Shown: positions 18,437 through 28,256 of the stretch, one piece after another
Layout: every line of letters starts with the position of its first letter
Position numbering within the stretch: the first letter of the stretch is position 1
From: Botryococcus braunii
Taxonomy: Eukaryota > Chlorophyta > Trebouxiophyceae
Length of the DNA: 32,701 nt
Reading direction: 5' to 3'
Assembly (NCBI GenBank): GCA_002005505.1
Contig: KV908573.1
Coordinates: 207,532-240,232 of the forward strand
The notes under the pieces: generated by a model
The model's database searches: none
What the model was told of the DNA's origin: nothing
What the model saw: only the letters and a program-made list of their open reading frames with translations
Program-made: the position numbers and the translations under genes

Positions 18437-18666
18437 TGGAGGCCATCATCGCTAAGAAGAGAGTTGGAAAGTCTTGGAAGTACTTGGTCAAGTGGATGGG
18501 CTATGATGAGACTGAGAACACTTGGGAACTCTTGCCCATGTTCGCCATCTGGCAGACGAAGTGGCAGCTGCACCATTCCTTTCTTAAGTCCCACTTGCGG
18601 GCATCCCTTGCTGAGCCACTTGCAGCTTCCTGGCCATTTGAGGCTTTTCCAGCCACTTGCGGCTGA
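18437..18666 (+). pseudogene. Gypsy integrase chromodomain, distal part
   Basis: Encodes AIIAKKRVGKSWKYLVKWMG followed by YDETENTWEL, a typical chromodomain with aromatic residues of the methyl-lysine cage (W and Y of YLVKWMGY). The frame continues about 45 codons to TGA near 18,666. In chromoviruses this domain directs integration to marked heterochromatin. Confidence 0.88.
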
Positions 18667-19341
18667 TGACCCTTGGACTTCAACACCAGCCAGCTTGGAT
18701 CTGGGAGGGAGGGAGGGAGGGTGGAAGGGTCTGAGAGGGAGAGGGATCATGAATTGGGACTTGCATGCATGTCTCTTATTTACTTGTTTTGCATGGGTTA
18801 TGTTTCCTTTACCCACGGCTCCATTTTGTGATGCACTTGCTGTTGCAGTGTAGTTGCAAATTGTTCCGTGTCTGCATGACTTGCTTTGGTATCTTACCCA
18901 TGAGATACACCATGTGGCAGTTAGTTGTGTATGGCTTGCTGCTCTAGACAATATGCCTTATGCCTGTGCTGGAAAGCCACCTCAAGCGAAGTTTACACTG
19001 CGAGGCAGGGTAACTGGACCTAAGGTTTGGACAAGTGCTAGTCTGAGGGCTCTAAGGAGTCTGAAGCTCAACCTAATTGTTTCATCACTGGTGTGAGTGC
19101 TGTCTAGAGAGTTCGTCCCCTAAGTAAGAGGATCCGCCTTGCAGACGATAGTCCTTAGAATGTTAAGGTATTCGGGCATTGAGCAGATGAGTCCCTCGTC
19201 TGTGTCGTGCTAACTTGCTTTGTGGACTTAATCCTCTTACTTGCTGGTTTAGTATCTATAGTTACAGTAAGCAGGGTTCGTGATACCCCTGTCTTACGTT
19301 TGTGGCCCCATTGCCATAAACACCATTTCATTGCTTATGCC
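18667..19341 (+). other. Gypsy 3' untranslated region
   Basis: No coding frame. A (GGGA)n tract lies at about 18,704-18,722. The segment separates the pol stop from the polypurine tract. Confidence 0.5.
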
Positions 19342-19721
19342 AAGGGGGAGGGCATGTGGCATTTCCTAAGGTATAATGCTCTAGTGGTCCTTGGCATTGC
19401 TCTATGACTTGCCTTGTGATCTTGGTTCGCAGTACAACCTCGCTCAGATAGTCCGCTCGGTTGCCCGACTACGCGTCAGTGGCAGTACAATATAATTCAA
19501 TCCACCCTGGGTTTAAGAGTGGGCTTGCGAATCATTCATGTAACACTCTTTCCGTGCACACCACGAACGGCCTCATTGTCTCTAAAACCTCTTCCGCTAA
19601 GCCATTCCTACAACAAAGTTGCCACATGCCGGAGTGCGTACCACAATTGTAAGGCCCTGCCCCCTGCCCAGCTTGGCCTGCCTCTGCCGCCCACTCGGCT
19701 GCCCTTCTGTTCAGTGTAACA
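19342..19721 (+). repeat. Polypurine tract and probable gypsy 3' LTR
   Basis: AAGGGGGAGGGCA (19,342-19,354) is immediately followed by TGTGGCATTTCC (19,355), the normal arrangement of a polypurine tract and LTR start. The LTR end is not certain. TAACA at 19,717-19,721 just before the CA microsatellite is plausible; ATGTAACA near 19,540-19,548 is another option. Confidence 0.6.
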
Positions 19722-19731
19722 CACAGCTCAT

Positions 19732-19732
<1 letters not shown>

Positions 19733-19797
<65 letters not shown>

Positions 19798-19813
19798 TCA
19801 CACACACACAAAG

Positions 19814-19846
<33 letters not shown>

Positions 19847-19920
19847 TACACACACAAACATATACATACACACGCACATACAAACACAATTACATGCAAA
19901 CACGCACATAAACACACCCA
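19733..19920. repeat. (CA)n microsatellite at the start of unit 3
   Basis: Pure CA for about 60 bp, then interrupted CA with CATACA and AAACA variants. It ends in ACATGCAAACACGCACATAA, which also follows the CA tract at 24,795-24,920. Confidence 0.9.
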
Positions 19921-20955
19921 TTTACACTTGCTTAACTACTAATGAACTTGTGCCTAACTTCTTCTGCAGTAAACCAAGGAAATTCCAATGAGTCCGGAAC
20001 AATCAAACAGGCGAGATTTCCGGAATAGCAGGATTTTCGGAAACTTCTATGTTCTGTTGGCATATTATGCCAAGCTCGCATTGCACGCATGGTAATATCA
20101 GGCTGTCAGATTGTTCTTTCAAAAGATATTTTCTTGGTGTTCGTACATTTCTGACGTATATGTACACTGGTTTGCCAAATCAAAGTGTACTATATTGCAC
20201 TAGGTTGACCTTCGACGTCGGTGTCGACATGGTCGCTTCGATTATTATTCTTTTATAGAACAAGATCTTCTTCAGCCAGCTAAAAATTGCCCAGGGAATG
20301 GGAGCAAGTTAGTTTGCTTTGCGGACATGCTTGTTTGACAAGCAGCAATGATAACGCAAATGCGCGACTGAGGATAGCTCGCAGCCGCATGCACTCTGTC
20401 CTTACATAATCCTGTCATACGCGCTTTCACATTATGATGAGGGAAGCAATATTGGGACAGCGGGTCATGCGGCTTCCCGCCTTTAAAATTACGGAGAACT
20501 GCAATCTGACAAGCGAAAGCATCTATATCCTTTGGCTGTTGATGGTATGTCAGTCAGATACTGTAACCCGGAACAATCCTACCTGGCCTCTTCAGGAGCC
20601 AGTGAAAAGGCCAGATCTGTGCGACCCCTTCGATTTCACCTCATCATTAAAGCTTTCTTTACTTCTTTCTATCTTTCGGTTGCTCAAGTCAGTAGCTTTC
20701 TGAGGGATTTGTTTTTCTCTCACCTCCTGTCTCGGGCGGGGAGGAATTGAGGAACTTCCCGGGCTTTCCTACGATGGGACAGAAGGTGCCAACAGAGGTC
20801 TGGAGGCCTCATCAAAAGTTGAATCAGGCATTGAGCTATGAAGGAGGGAGAGCTTTTGAGAGGTGTCAGACCCAGAGAGGGAGCCCTAAGTAATGGCCGG
20901 TGTCGTCAATGCGGTACGCCACCTGGATTGGTCCCGACAACTCGTGTGTGTCACA

Positions 20956-20974
20956 CAGTGACAGCCTGTCGCTG
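20956..20974. repeat. Inverted-repeat insertion specific to unit 3
   Basis: CAGTGACAG and CTGTCGCTG (8 of 9 pairs) are separated by 1 base. Unit 2 has TCACACTTTGACAGGGG at the same place and lacks about 14 bases. Confidence 0.75.
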
Positions 20975-21006
20975 ACAGGGGACTGATTTGGAAACGCTGG
21001 ATTAAG

Positions 21007-21024
21007 CCGTCCATTATTGGACGG
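21007..21024. repeat. Hairpin created in unit 3
   Basis: CCGTCCA TTAT TGGACGG forms a perfect 7-bp stem. Unit 2 reads AAACCATTATTGGACGG, lacking 4 bases, so the left arm is not complementary there. Confidence 0.8.
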
Positions 21025-21463
21025 AGACGGATACTTTCCACGATATCAGTTGATGACTGCCACATACAAACTCAAAAGTATTACACAATCTTACTCCAAG
21101 ATATCAATCTATAACTCTTTTGTCTTGTCGTTACTGCAGCAAGGGCTCCGAAAGCACGAACGTTGAGGGTAAAGCCCGTTGCGCCCACATACGAAGACTG
21201 TCTTTCGTTTCTAATAGAACCTTGTGGTCCTGTGGCTGCTTAAGTGCCAGCATATTTTCATTGAACCGGATTGGACGGGTGAAGGTCTACACGGACCCGT
21301 TACGAGCAAGAGGTGAGACGTCGCACCGCCCGAATATCCCGCTTGAGAGTTTCTGCACGTTCCTGAATTTATATTCCTCAGTTGCGGATTTAAATCTGTA
21401 GTTTACAAAGGCATGGATATTGAAATTGAAGAAGTTAGTCGTCGTCTCGTAAAGCAAGTCAAT

Positions 21464-21649
21464 TCAACGTACGGTGAAAAAGGCCATGTCGCCACAACCT
21501 GGGCAGTGCTTAAAAGAATTGTTATTATGTTTGTGATCGAAATTGTGAGCAGGAGAATTCTGAAGATCAAATATCATTTGCTCCATTGATTTGCGGTAGT
21601 TCAAGATCTTCTCTAAAGCTGCTTTTATGTCTTCGTTTCCGGCCTCATA
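21464..21649 (-). pseudogene. Degenerate minus-strand reading frame conserved between units (copy B)
   Basis: About 62 codons are open on the minus strand, from YEAGNEDIKAALEKIL through the CPGCGD motif to the same TGA as copy A. A helical, possibly coiled, first half precedes the Cys pair. Upstream the homologous frame is shifted and contains stops. No family recognised. Confidence 0.3.
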
Positions 21650-21949
21650 TAATGTATATCAAGAGCGCTTCGGATAGAACCTTCAGAACCCTTTGCACTA
21701 GGAGCGCCAGCAAATCATTGTGAGTTTTTTTGTGAGGTTGCCCCCGCTTACGAAGTTTGAAACTGATTACGCGCAGGAATATCCGCGTACTTCGACATCA
21801 GCTCAGGCATCCATAAAACACTGTTGTTAGCAAGTACTGTAGCGCACTTGTCAATCGGTTGCCCGAACTCACGGATCCAGATTTATCCAAACCGGAGTAA
21901 ACAAATTAAACACCCGCCTACTGAGATTTGCTAGAACTTGCAACCTTCC

Positions 21950-23398
21950 ATGGAAAACACAGAAACCCCGGATCCGGAGGACTGGTCTTATTTAAATAAG
22001 AATAATCAATCCGACGATTCTAAGACGGACGAGCAAAGCAATGAGTGGACAGAACCATCCATTGACGGTATACCGGCTAGGGTTACCGGTACTCCTTCTG
22101 AAGAATCTGATGAAGACAAGTCTCGAGACGGGTTTAACATATATCATTTGAAAGATCGTGGTGGAATAACTCGCAAACTTGTGTTGGGACATTGGGTAAA
22201 GGGTTACCCAACGATCAAGTTGACTGTGAAGAATCCTTCACCATCCACCGAAAGTCTAGGGTCAAATGGAAAACTTGATATGAAACTAGAGGTGAATCAA
22301 TTGATTGTGAATGAAATGAATCAATTGAAATTGTTTCAGGACCGAACGTTATTGACCTTGCAGTTTGACAACGTTACAAAGCATCTGTACCAGTTAGAGG
22401 AATCTTCTGCAGACAAATATGGGACAGACGATGCAAAAGTTCCAGCCGAACGGGCGCCTGACAAGTACAAGACACAGAAATTCACAAAATGGAATGTAAA
22501 GATTGAATATACTTGCATACGCGACGCTGGTAAATCGGGTCATTCGACCCCGGAAGTAGAAGAAACGAATGAGAAAGGGAAGGGGTTTGTATTGGTTCCA
22601 AGAAACGATGAGCACATGAATGTTGAGGAAGAAGGTAAGACCACCGCAGAGTATCTTGGAAGTGGGGATCCGGATGTTGACCGGGTGCCAGCTGGACTGG
22701 TGGCAACAGAGGTGGGCGATGCCGTACACGTTAGTCTAGAAAGGAAGGATGACGTGGATCCTGAATATAAGGGCAAACAAAACATATTTGATCAACCAAT
22801 TATCTGGGACTATATGGACACTAAGAAGGCACCAAAGGATGAAGAGGGAAACGAGGGGGGCGGATCCCTCGCAGAGAGTATTAAAACCGCAGCTGCTGGT
22901 TCTGTTGTTTCTTCTGAGTTCATGGACGCCATTGTGATTGGGAAGGAGGAAGCAGGTGTGAGTCTTCGAAACGAGTCATCATGTGCAGGGGGAGATGAGG
23001 AACGCCAGAAGATGGCCACAAAGGATTCGACAGAACATGGTTCTTTGGTTTCAGAGGAAAGAGAAAGTGTGAAAGAAATCAAGCAAAATCAGACTCGTAA
23101 ATCGGAAACTCCAGTCGAAGCAGAGGACACAAAGCCTAGTGTTCCAACATTAAACGTTACTTGTGAATATAATGGTGACGACGCTCAGTTCAAAGTGACT
23201 GCATACGCTTCCCAGCAACCTACATTTCACATTAAAATCATCTTGCCGCTGCCACATGGACAATGTACCGTGCAGGGACAATTTCGAAATCCTTATGAGG
23301 CCCAAAGTCTTGATCAAGCCCAAAGTACTCATACGTCGTCGAAACCTGAATCCGCACCTTCGTACGCTTTCAAAAGGAATGTTTCTTACAAATTTTAA
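21950..23398 (+). CDS. Unrecognised 482-residue acidic protein, family copy B
   Basis: Intact single-exon frame with ATG in CCATGG context. Residues 1 to about 390 follow copy A closely, with a 10-residue insertion in the strand-rich block (around QLIVNEMNQLKLFQ) and a 1-residue insertion (VPAGLV), both frame-preserving. The C-terminal domain (about 391-482) differs almost completely in sequence but keeps V-X-C-X-Y, an F-X-V-X-A strand and LPHGQCTVQGQF. Its tail is longer and basic near the end (YAFKRNVSYKF). No signal peptide or membrane segment. The strong contrast between conserved body and variable C-terminus suggests the C-terminus determines specificity. Function unknown. Confidence 0.75.
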   Translation: MENTETPDPEDWSYLNKNNQSDDSKTDEQSNEWTEPSIDGIPARVTGTPSEESDEDKSRDGFNIYHLKDRGGITRKLVLGHWVKGYPTIKLTVKNPSPSTESLGSNGKLDMKLEVNQLIVNEMNQLKLFQDRTLLTLQFDNVTKHLYQLEESSADKYGTDDAKVPAERAPDKYKTQKFTKWNVKIEYTCIRDAGKSGHSTPEVEETNEKGKGFVLVPRNDEHMNVEEEGKTTAEYLGSGDPDVDRVPAGLVATEVGDAVHVSLERKDDVDPEYKGKQNIFDQPIIWDYMDTKKAPKDEEGNEGGGSLAESIKTAAAGSVVSSEFMDAIVIGKEEAGVSLRNESSCAGGDEERQKMATKDSTEHGSLVSEERESVKEIKQNQTRKSETPVEAEDTKPSVPTLNVTCEYNGDDAQFKVTAYASQQPTFHIKIILPLPHGQCTVQGQFRNPYEAQSLDQAQSTHTSSKPESAPSYAFKRNVSYKF

Positions 23399-23402
23399 GA
23401 GC

Positions 23403-23408
23403 AATAAA
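23403..23408 (+). promoter_or_regulatory. Polyadenylation signal AATAAA
   Basis: AATAAA starts five bases after the stop codon of copy B, which implies a very short 3' UTR. Confidence 0.5.
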
Positions 23409-23623
23409 AGCATGAAAACTATTAATACTTTATAATTCCTTGTCAGTAGATTATTATTGATTATTTCGCCAAACATATTGGTACTGATGTTTTTTGCCAT
23501 AGTTAGTCAATAGAAGGGCTGATCATGGAAGCAAGTGGGCGTTGACTCGTCCGACGTATGTAATATGTGATGTCTGTGAAACAGATTTTTGGGTTTTTGT
23601 TGTTGTTGTTTTTGTTGATGTTG

Positions 23624-23743
<120 letters not shown>

Positions 23744-24089
23744 TTTGCTTTGTTTCTTTTTTTTTTTATTTTTGTGAGAAGCACCCAGACCGGTGGCGCC
23801 CTAGCCATGGCTGTCATGGCTGCCTCCTAGTGATTGCACAGTTGCGTCTCTTTCAATAAATGAGTCAATCTGTACAAACGTTTATGTGGCCAGAAGACCT
23901 TCAAGGGGTTTCCAAATTTGTGACAAGAGCACTTGAGGGGCATCTACCGCTCCCAGGTGCTGTGCGACCTTAATTGGCGAGATATGGGTCATCCAATGTA
24001 TTGCCGTCCTCTTCAGCCCTAGTGGCTGGTCCTGGATGTAATGTTCCTTCCTTCCTTTCCGTCATGGTCTTTTCGTGTTATTGGCGGTT

Positions 24090-24745
24090 CATATATGCAA
24101 TGACTATGTTGCAACGAGGACATTGCACTAATATATTATAGCATACATGATCATGTACACTAAATGATTCATGAAGTCATTAGCATTCAGATCCAATCGA
24201 TGGTATTTGTGCTACATGCATGAGAATAAATTCTCATCCCGCGTTCAAGGGGCTCTTGCAAGATACTCTTAGCTGCTTCCCACGACCTGGACCCACTCAT
24301 CCATAGCTATATACTACGTATATATACATTGGCAGGGACCAATGGCCACTAGTGTCTACAGTTTATACAGTACGTACTTTATAAAATATTTGGCCACTTG
24401 ATAGCCTAGGCTAAGGCCTCTGCCGGTAATGGGGCCACGTGGGGCTTCCGCACCGACCTCAGGAAGGAAGGCCAGATACCATGTTAGAGGTTAACCATTG
24501 TGATATCGGTCTCTATTGTAGCCAGAGCTCAACACATGTGCATTAAATATATTTTTTCATCTTATTAAATATTTAATTCGCTACTGGGGAATGTTCTCCT
24601 CTCCTCTGACGTCTCCCAGGTTGGTGCAGAACGACATTGGTATGCACGTCTACTTTAAATGGATTTCGGCGAGTATTTCCCAAATTAGGATGCCTAGAAG
24701 AAGGCATCTTTTCGATTATTGAATGGTGGGGCCGTATCTGGCGAG
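24090..24745 (+). repeat. 3' flank of unit 3
   Basis: Diverged counterpart of 8,930-9,500. No gene seen. It includes AT-rich runs (TATATACTACGTATATATAC) and a small hairpin TGAGAAT-AA-ATTCTCA near 24,221. Confidence 0.5.
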
Positions 24746-24789
24746 CTATCTTTAACGATAACTATGCGAGCGATCGAACGCGTGCGCAC

Positions 24790-24791
24790 AG

Positions 24792-24888
<97 letters not shown>

Positions 24889-24892
24889 CAAT

Positions 24893-24920
<28 letters not shown>
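24790..24920. repeat. (CA)n microsatellite at the start of unit 4
   Basis: GCACGCACGCACG-type repeats lead into about 75 bp of pure CA, then CAAAAACAATCACA and more CA. The same unit flank follows it as after 19,733-19,920. Confidence 0.95.
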
Positions 24921-24924
<4 letters not shown>

Positions 24925-24929
24925 AAAAA

Positions 24930-25605
24930 GAACATGCAAACACGCACATAAACACACCCATTTACACTTGCCAAACTACTAATGAACCTGTGCCTAACTT
25001 CTACTGCAATAAACAAGGAAATTCCAATGAGTCTGGAACAATCAAACTGGCGAGATTTCTGGAAAAGCAGGTTTTTCGGAAACTTCTATGTTCCGTTGGC
25101 ATATTATGCCAAGCTCACACTGCACGCATGGTAATGTCAGGCTGTCAGATTGTTCTTTCAAAAGATACTCTCTCCAGAGGATATTGGCGACCAAGGTAGC
25201 CCCCAACAGCACTTTAGAAGCTTTGGGTAGGGTTGTGATTTCCTATCTAGACAGATCTGCGCTGATTAAGTTTATTCCTGCATCCGAGCAACTGCCGTAC
25301 ACACCGTCCCAGACCGTAAGGCTTTACAATTGTGATCTGCAGGTGTTACCTTCAACGTAACTTAAACGCTAGGGCATAGGTATATACCTTTATATGTAAA
25401 CGCGCGCTATAGCTGATAGTGACATGTCTCGACGTTTTAAAGGTCCTGCCGCGTTAACCTTCGACGTCGGTGTCGACATGGTCGCTTCGATTATTCCTCT
25501 TACAAGATCTTCTAGGAATCCCCCATCCGGAGGACTGCTCTTATCTATATAAGAGGAATCAATCCGACGATTCTAAGACGGGCGAGGAAAGCAAGGAGTG
25601 GAAAC
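24930..25605 (+). repeat. Repeat unit 4, truncated within the gene
   Basis: Matches unit 2 and unit 3 flanks (AACATGCAAACACGCACATA, ATGAGTCTGGAACAATCAAA, GGTAGGGTTGTGATTTCCT). It preserves the empty site of the 392-bp element (single GCTAG at 25,368-25,372). It then skips about 1.6 kb of flank and enters a short gene fragment. Confidence 0.75.
25515..25603 (+). pseudogene. 5' fragment of the repeated gene
   Basis: AATCCCCCATCCGGAGGACT and AATCAATCCGACGATTCTAA correspond to codons about 4-31 of copies A and B. The ATG is absent, one conserved Trp codon is changed, and similarity stops after about 90 bases. Confidence 0.75.
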
Positions 25606-25691
25606 ACACTGTGGCAGGGGAAACCAGATCTTCCTGCCAACGACAAATTTCTAGAGTAATCCTCGACAGGGGCTGGGAACGGCCTGGAGGT

Positions 25692-25850
25692 CTACAATGG
25701 CCCCAACTGTGTCACAGGGCAGATCAGGTGGGCCTCAAAGGCAATGCGCTCCTGCAGCTCGAGGGGCACTCTGTCCATGGCACCCCACAATGCCAGCGAC
25801 GCGTCGCTGGCATCGGCGTACGGCGAGGGGGCTCCAGCTCGGGCCAGCTG
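25692..25850 (-). CDS. Ankyrin-like gene, probable last exon
   Basis: The minus-strand frame begins after an acceptor-like GCGTAG and encodes QLARAGAPSPYADASDAS, then LWGAMDRVPLELQERIAFEA and ends CPVTQLGPL with a TAG stop (25,692-25,694). Part of it (about 25,692-25,775) recurs at 30,310-30,400, which supports it as a real exon of a gene family. A 24-bp perfect palindrome (25,790-25,813) lies inside the coding sequence. Confidence 0.5.
   Translation of the reverse strand, partial: QLARAGAPSPYADASDASLALWGAMDRVPLELQERIAFEAHLICPVTQLGPL
25790..25813. repeat. 24-bp perfect palindrome in a coding exon
   Basis: Half-site ATGCCAGCGACG is followed directly by its exact complement. It encodes the DASDAS repeat of the exon above. 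Confidence 0.9.
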
Positions 25851-26009
25851 CTACGCTTTATAAAAGACCCACGCAAGGGTTCCGGCCCTCTCCCTCCTCA
25901 CCCGGACCAGCTCATCCAGCGGCTGCGGCATGGGGCCCTCCATCCTCTGTGCCATATAAAGGCACTTCTTCCACCCTCCATGCTTTCCTCCCTTCAACTT
26001 TTAACGGGC

Positions 26010-26531
26010 AAGGGAACCAGCTGCAATGGTCAGGAATTGCTGCACGCCCGCAGGGCGCATCACCTCGCAGACATACTGCAGCATCCGGAAGCAGGGGTTG
26101 ACAGCAGGACTCCATCGCAAGTCAGAGTACCTTGGAGGTTGGCGGTAGTCTGCGGGGAAACCGACAGCAAGGCCGTGCTCCACAACGCATTTCACGCACT
26201 CCACTGACCCCCCTTTCACAGCAGCTCTAATTATCCTTTCCGACAAAGGGGCGCCATTCTGGAGCGCGTACCGCAAGGCACCGGCTTGGCTCTCGCGCGC
26301 TGCCCACTTGGCTGCGGGGTCGCCCAGTGTACCCCCCAGCTCATGCACAATCCGAAGCATCTCCTCTCCACGCCGGGCAGCTCTCGCAACGTCCAAGCTC
26401 TGCAACTGAGGTGGACCGCTGAGTTGTACTGCAAGACGTAGGCACGCCGGAGAGTTGTACACAACTGCAAGGCGAGCGGGGTGGTGTTTATGGTCGGCAG
26501 GTGGGCATTGGAACCCGGAATTGTACAGAGC
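26010..26531 (-). CDS. Ankyrin-like gene, internal exon
   Basis: Begins after an acceptor-like CTGCATGCAG and encodes ALYNSGFQCPPADHKHHPAR, then DVARAARRGEEMLRIVHELG, AAKWAARESQAGALRYALQN and AAVKGGSVECVKCVVEHGL. The A-X-G-X2-X-C-L-X2-hydrophobic-X3-G pattern is that of degenerate ankyrin repeats. Such proteins are protein-interaction scaffolds. The frame stops at 26,001; the donor that should precede it is not certain. Confidence 0.5.
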
Positions 26532-26834
26532 CTGCATGCAGTCAGTGATACAGTAGAAACGGCCAAAGGATGCGAAAACAATGGTTACAAGTTGTTTGGG
26601 CTCCACCTCAGTACCCGTCCAGTCCGGCCCGGTCCTTCCTCTGCCAAAGCCTTATTCTATCCTGTTCTAAGTGTGTCCCTGTCTCCATCGCCAATGCGCC
26701 TTGTCAAGTAAGGGTCACTCCCTTGGCGCGTGAAGTAGCCACTTCTTGGCGTGGAGGAACATAACTCACGAAGGGACCTTTATGGAGGTCCAAATCCTCG
26801 TGGTCCGGTCATTTTCCTATAACACGCGACTTTT

Positions 26835-27183
26835 CCTGTTACAGTCAGGGACCCCAAAGCTGATTGCTGCGTCCATTAAAAGATCCAAGACCACGCTGCC
26901 AAGTTGGCCTCCCCACCGCTGGAGGCACCAGCGGAGGGCCCCCAAGCTCTCCAAGGATAATAGGCCAACCAGTGGCGAATCGCCCGGGATAATAGGCCAT
27001 CTGCAGCCAGACCGAAACACAAAGTCCAGGCAGGCTTTGCTTCCGCTCCCGGCTGCATGATAAATCAAGTGAAAGCCAGCTTGCAACAGACGCGGATCCA
27101 GGCGCAAAATGTTCCTGAGGCATTGGAGATGGCCTGACGCAGCAGCCTTCTCAGCGGCCCTCAGCCAACATCTACAGCCAGCC
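26835..27183 (-). CDS. Ankyrin-like gene, internal exon
   Basis: Begins after GTATGCAG and encodes AAEKAAASGHLQCLRNILRL, AGFHLIYHAAGSGSKACLDF and RSGCRWP, then SLESLGALRWCLQRWG. The helix-helix-loop spacing and GC-X-W at repeat ends fit algal-type ankyrin repeats. The frame is open to about 26,817; the true donor lies somewhere before that. Confidence 0.5.
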
Positions 27184-27243
27184 CTGCATACCCCATGGTG
27201 GTGACTATACATGAAGTCAAAGCTTGTTTTCACATGGGGTGGA

Positions 27244-27245
<2 letters not shown>

Positions 27246-27322
<77 letters not shown>
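27246..27322. repeat. (GT)n microsatellite in a putative intron
   Basis: A pure GT run of about 77 bp between the exons at 26,835-27,183 and 27,625-28,256. The rest of 27,184-27,624 has no supported coding sequence. Confidence 0.9.
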
Positions 27323-27323
<1 letters not shown>

Positions 27324-27624
27324 TGAATTGAGGTGGGAGGCGGATCTGCCACAGTTTGGCGGGTGCTCAAAAGCGGAAGCATGTGTGATGTTCTTCCACA
27401 TTGCTCATGGCTTCTGAACGGAATATCTGTGGATAGGAGGGGCGAAGCCCCGCGCCTGTAACAACAAAGGGAGGGAGGGAGGGAGCGCATGCACCAGGCG
27501 AGGCTGGGATGTCTTGGACATGTTATAAACCCTATCGAAAGTCCTGGCATACACCTGCAGAATGCTGATCACAACAATCCGAGGCCTGGGCCCACACCTT
27601 TCCAAAATCTCTCGGCACTCTCAC

Positions 27625-28256
27625 TGGCCATGTGATGCCGTCGAACCGGCCAAATACTCCAACATCCGATGGTGGCGAGACTTGAGCCCAAAGCTGCGCA
27701 TCGCAAGACCGGAGACCAGCAGCTCCACCACTGCGTGCTTGCCTGTGCAAGCAGCAAACTCCAAGACTTTGAAATCGCAGGGGCATCCTCCCTCAGCCGC
27801 CAAGTCCAGGAAGTCAGTCCTCCCCTCGCTTGCCGCAATACGGCAGAGCCATTCGGAGCGACACCCCGCATCGAGCAGCGCCTGCAAACATGCCGATGAC
27901 GGTTGCTGCACCGCACAGCAATACAGCTTGTGTGCGAGGACGAAGGGCTCTTCGTCAAACAAAGACCCAGGAAACGTCTTTGCAACGTCCTCGTGCTGCT
28001 CCAAAAGGTCTTGTGTGTCCCAGCGGTATATTTCCTCGGTGTTTGACAGCCATGCAGAAGAAAAGAGCCAGGCGAGTACGTTTGCGTGGCCGCTGCTGCA
28101 ACCTGCAATTGCTGCTTCAAAAACTTGGCACTTTCTGGCCTCACCGGCCGATGCCCAGTCTGGGCTGTTCAGGGGAAGGAACAGTCCCTTCTCACTGAGC
28201 CGGCCATGGCAGTGCAGGTGGCCTGCCCGGGCTGCGTCCACATGGTCCCGGCAGCC
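27625..28256 (-). CDS. Ankyrin-like gene, most upstream exon seen
   Basis: Opens after an acceptor-like GGTGCAG and ends at a donor-like CA|GTGAGAGT (27,617-27,624). The frame, about 210 codons, encodes CQVFEAAIAGCSSGHANVLA, KLYCCAVQQPSSACLQALLD, AGCRSEWLCRIAASEGRTDF and VLEFAACTGKHAVVELLVSG, which are repeated ankyrin-like units. No ATG start is evident, so the 5' end of the gene is probably further right or missing. Confidence 0.55.

Larger units (their letters stand above)
9944..19721 (+). mobile_element. 5'-truncated chromodomain Ty3/gypsy retrotransposon with three nested insertions
   Basis: Reverse transcriptase, RNase H, integrase and chromodomain occur in the order expected for a chromovirus, followed by a polypurine tract and the start of a 3' LTR. 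The 5' LTR, gag and protease are missing; the element starts abruptly just before the RT at about 9,944. Insertions at 10,714-11,066, 12,045-17,337 and 18,186-18,436 split it into four pieces. In-frame stops and frameshifts make it non-functional. The right end of the LTR cannot be fixed because no second LTR is in the window; TAACA near 19,717-19,721 is one candidate. Confidence 0.85.

Noticed and set aside
19619..19942. Long His/Thr or Cys/Val frames in CA and GT tracts (also near 23,540-23,860, 24,640-25,016, 27,210-27,550 and 29,350-29,590)
   Set aside because: They are translations of dinucleotide repeats in several frames and on both strands, with no other coding signal.
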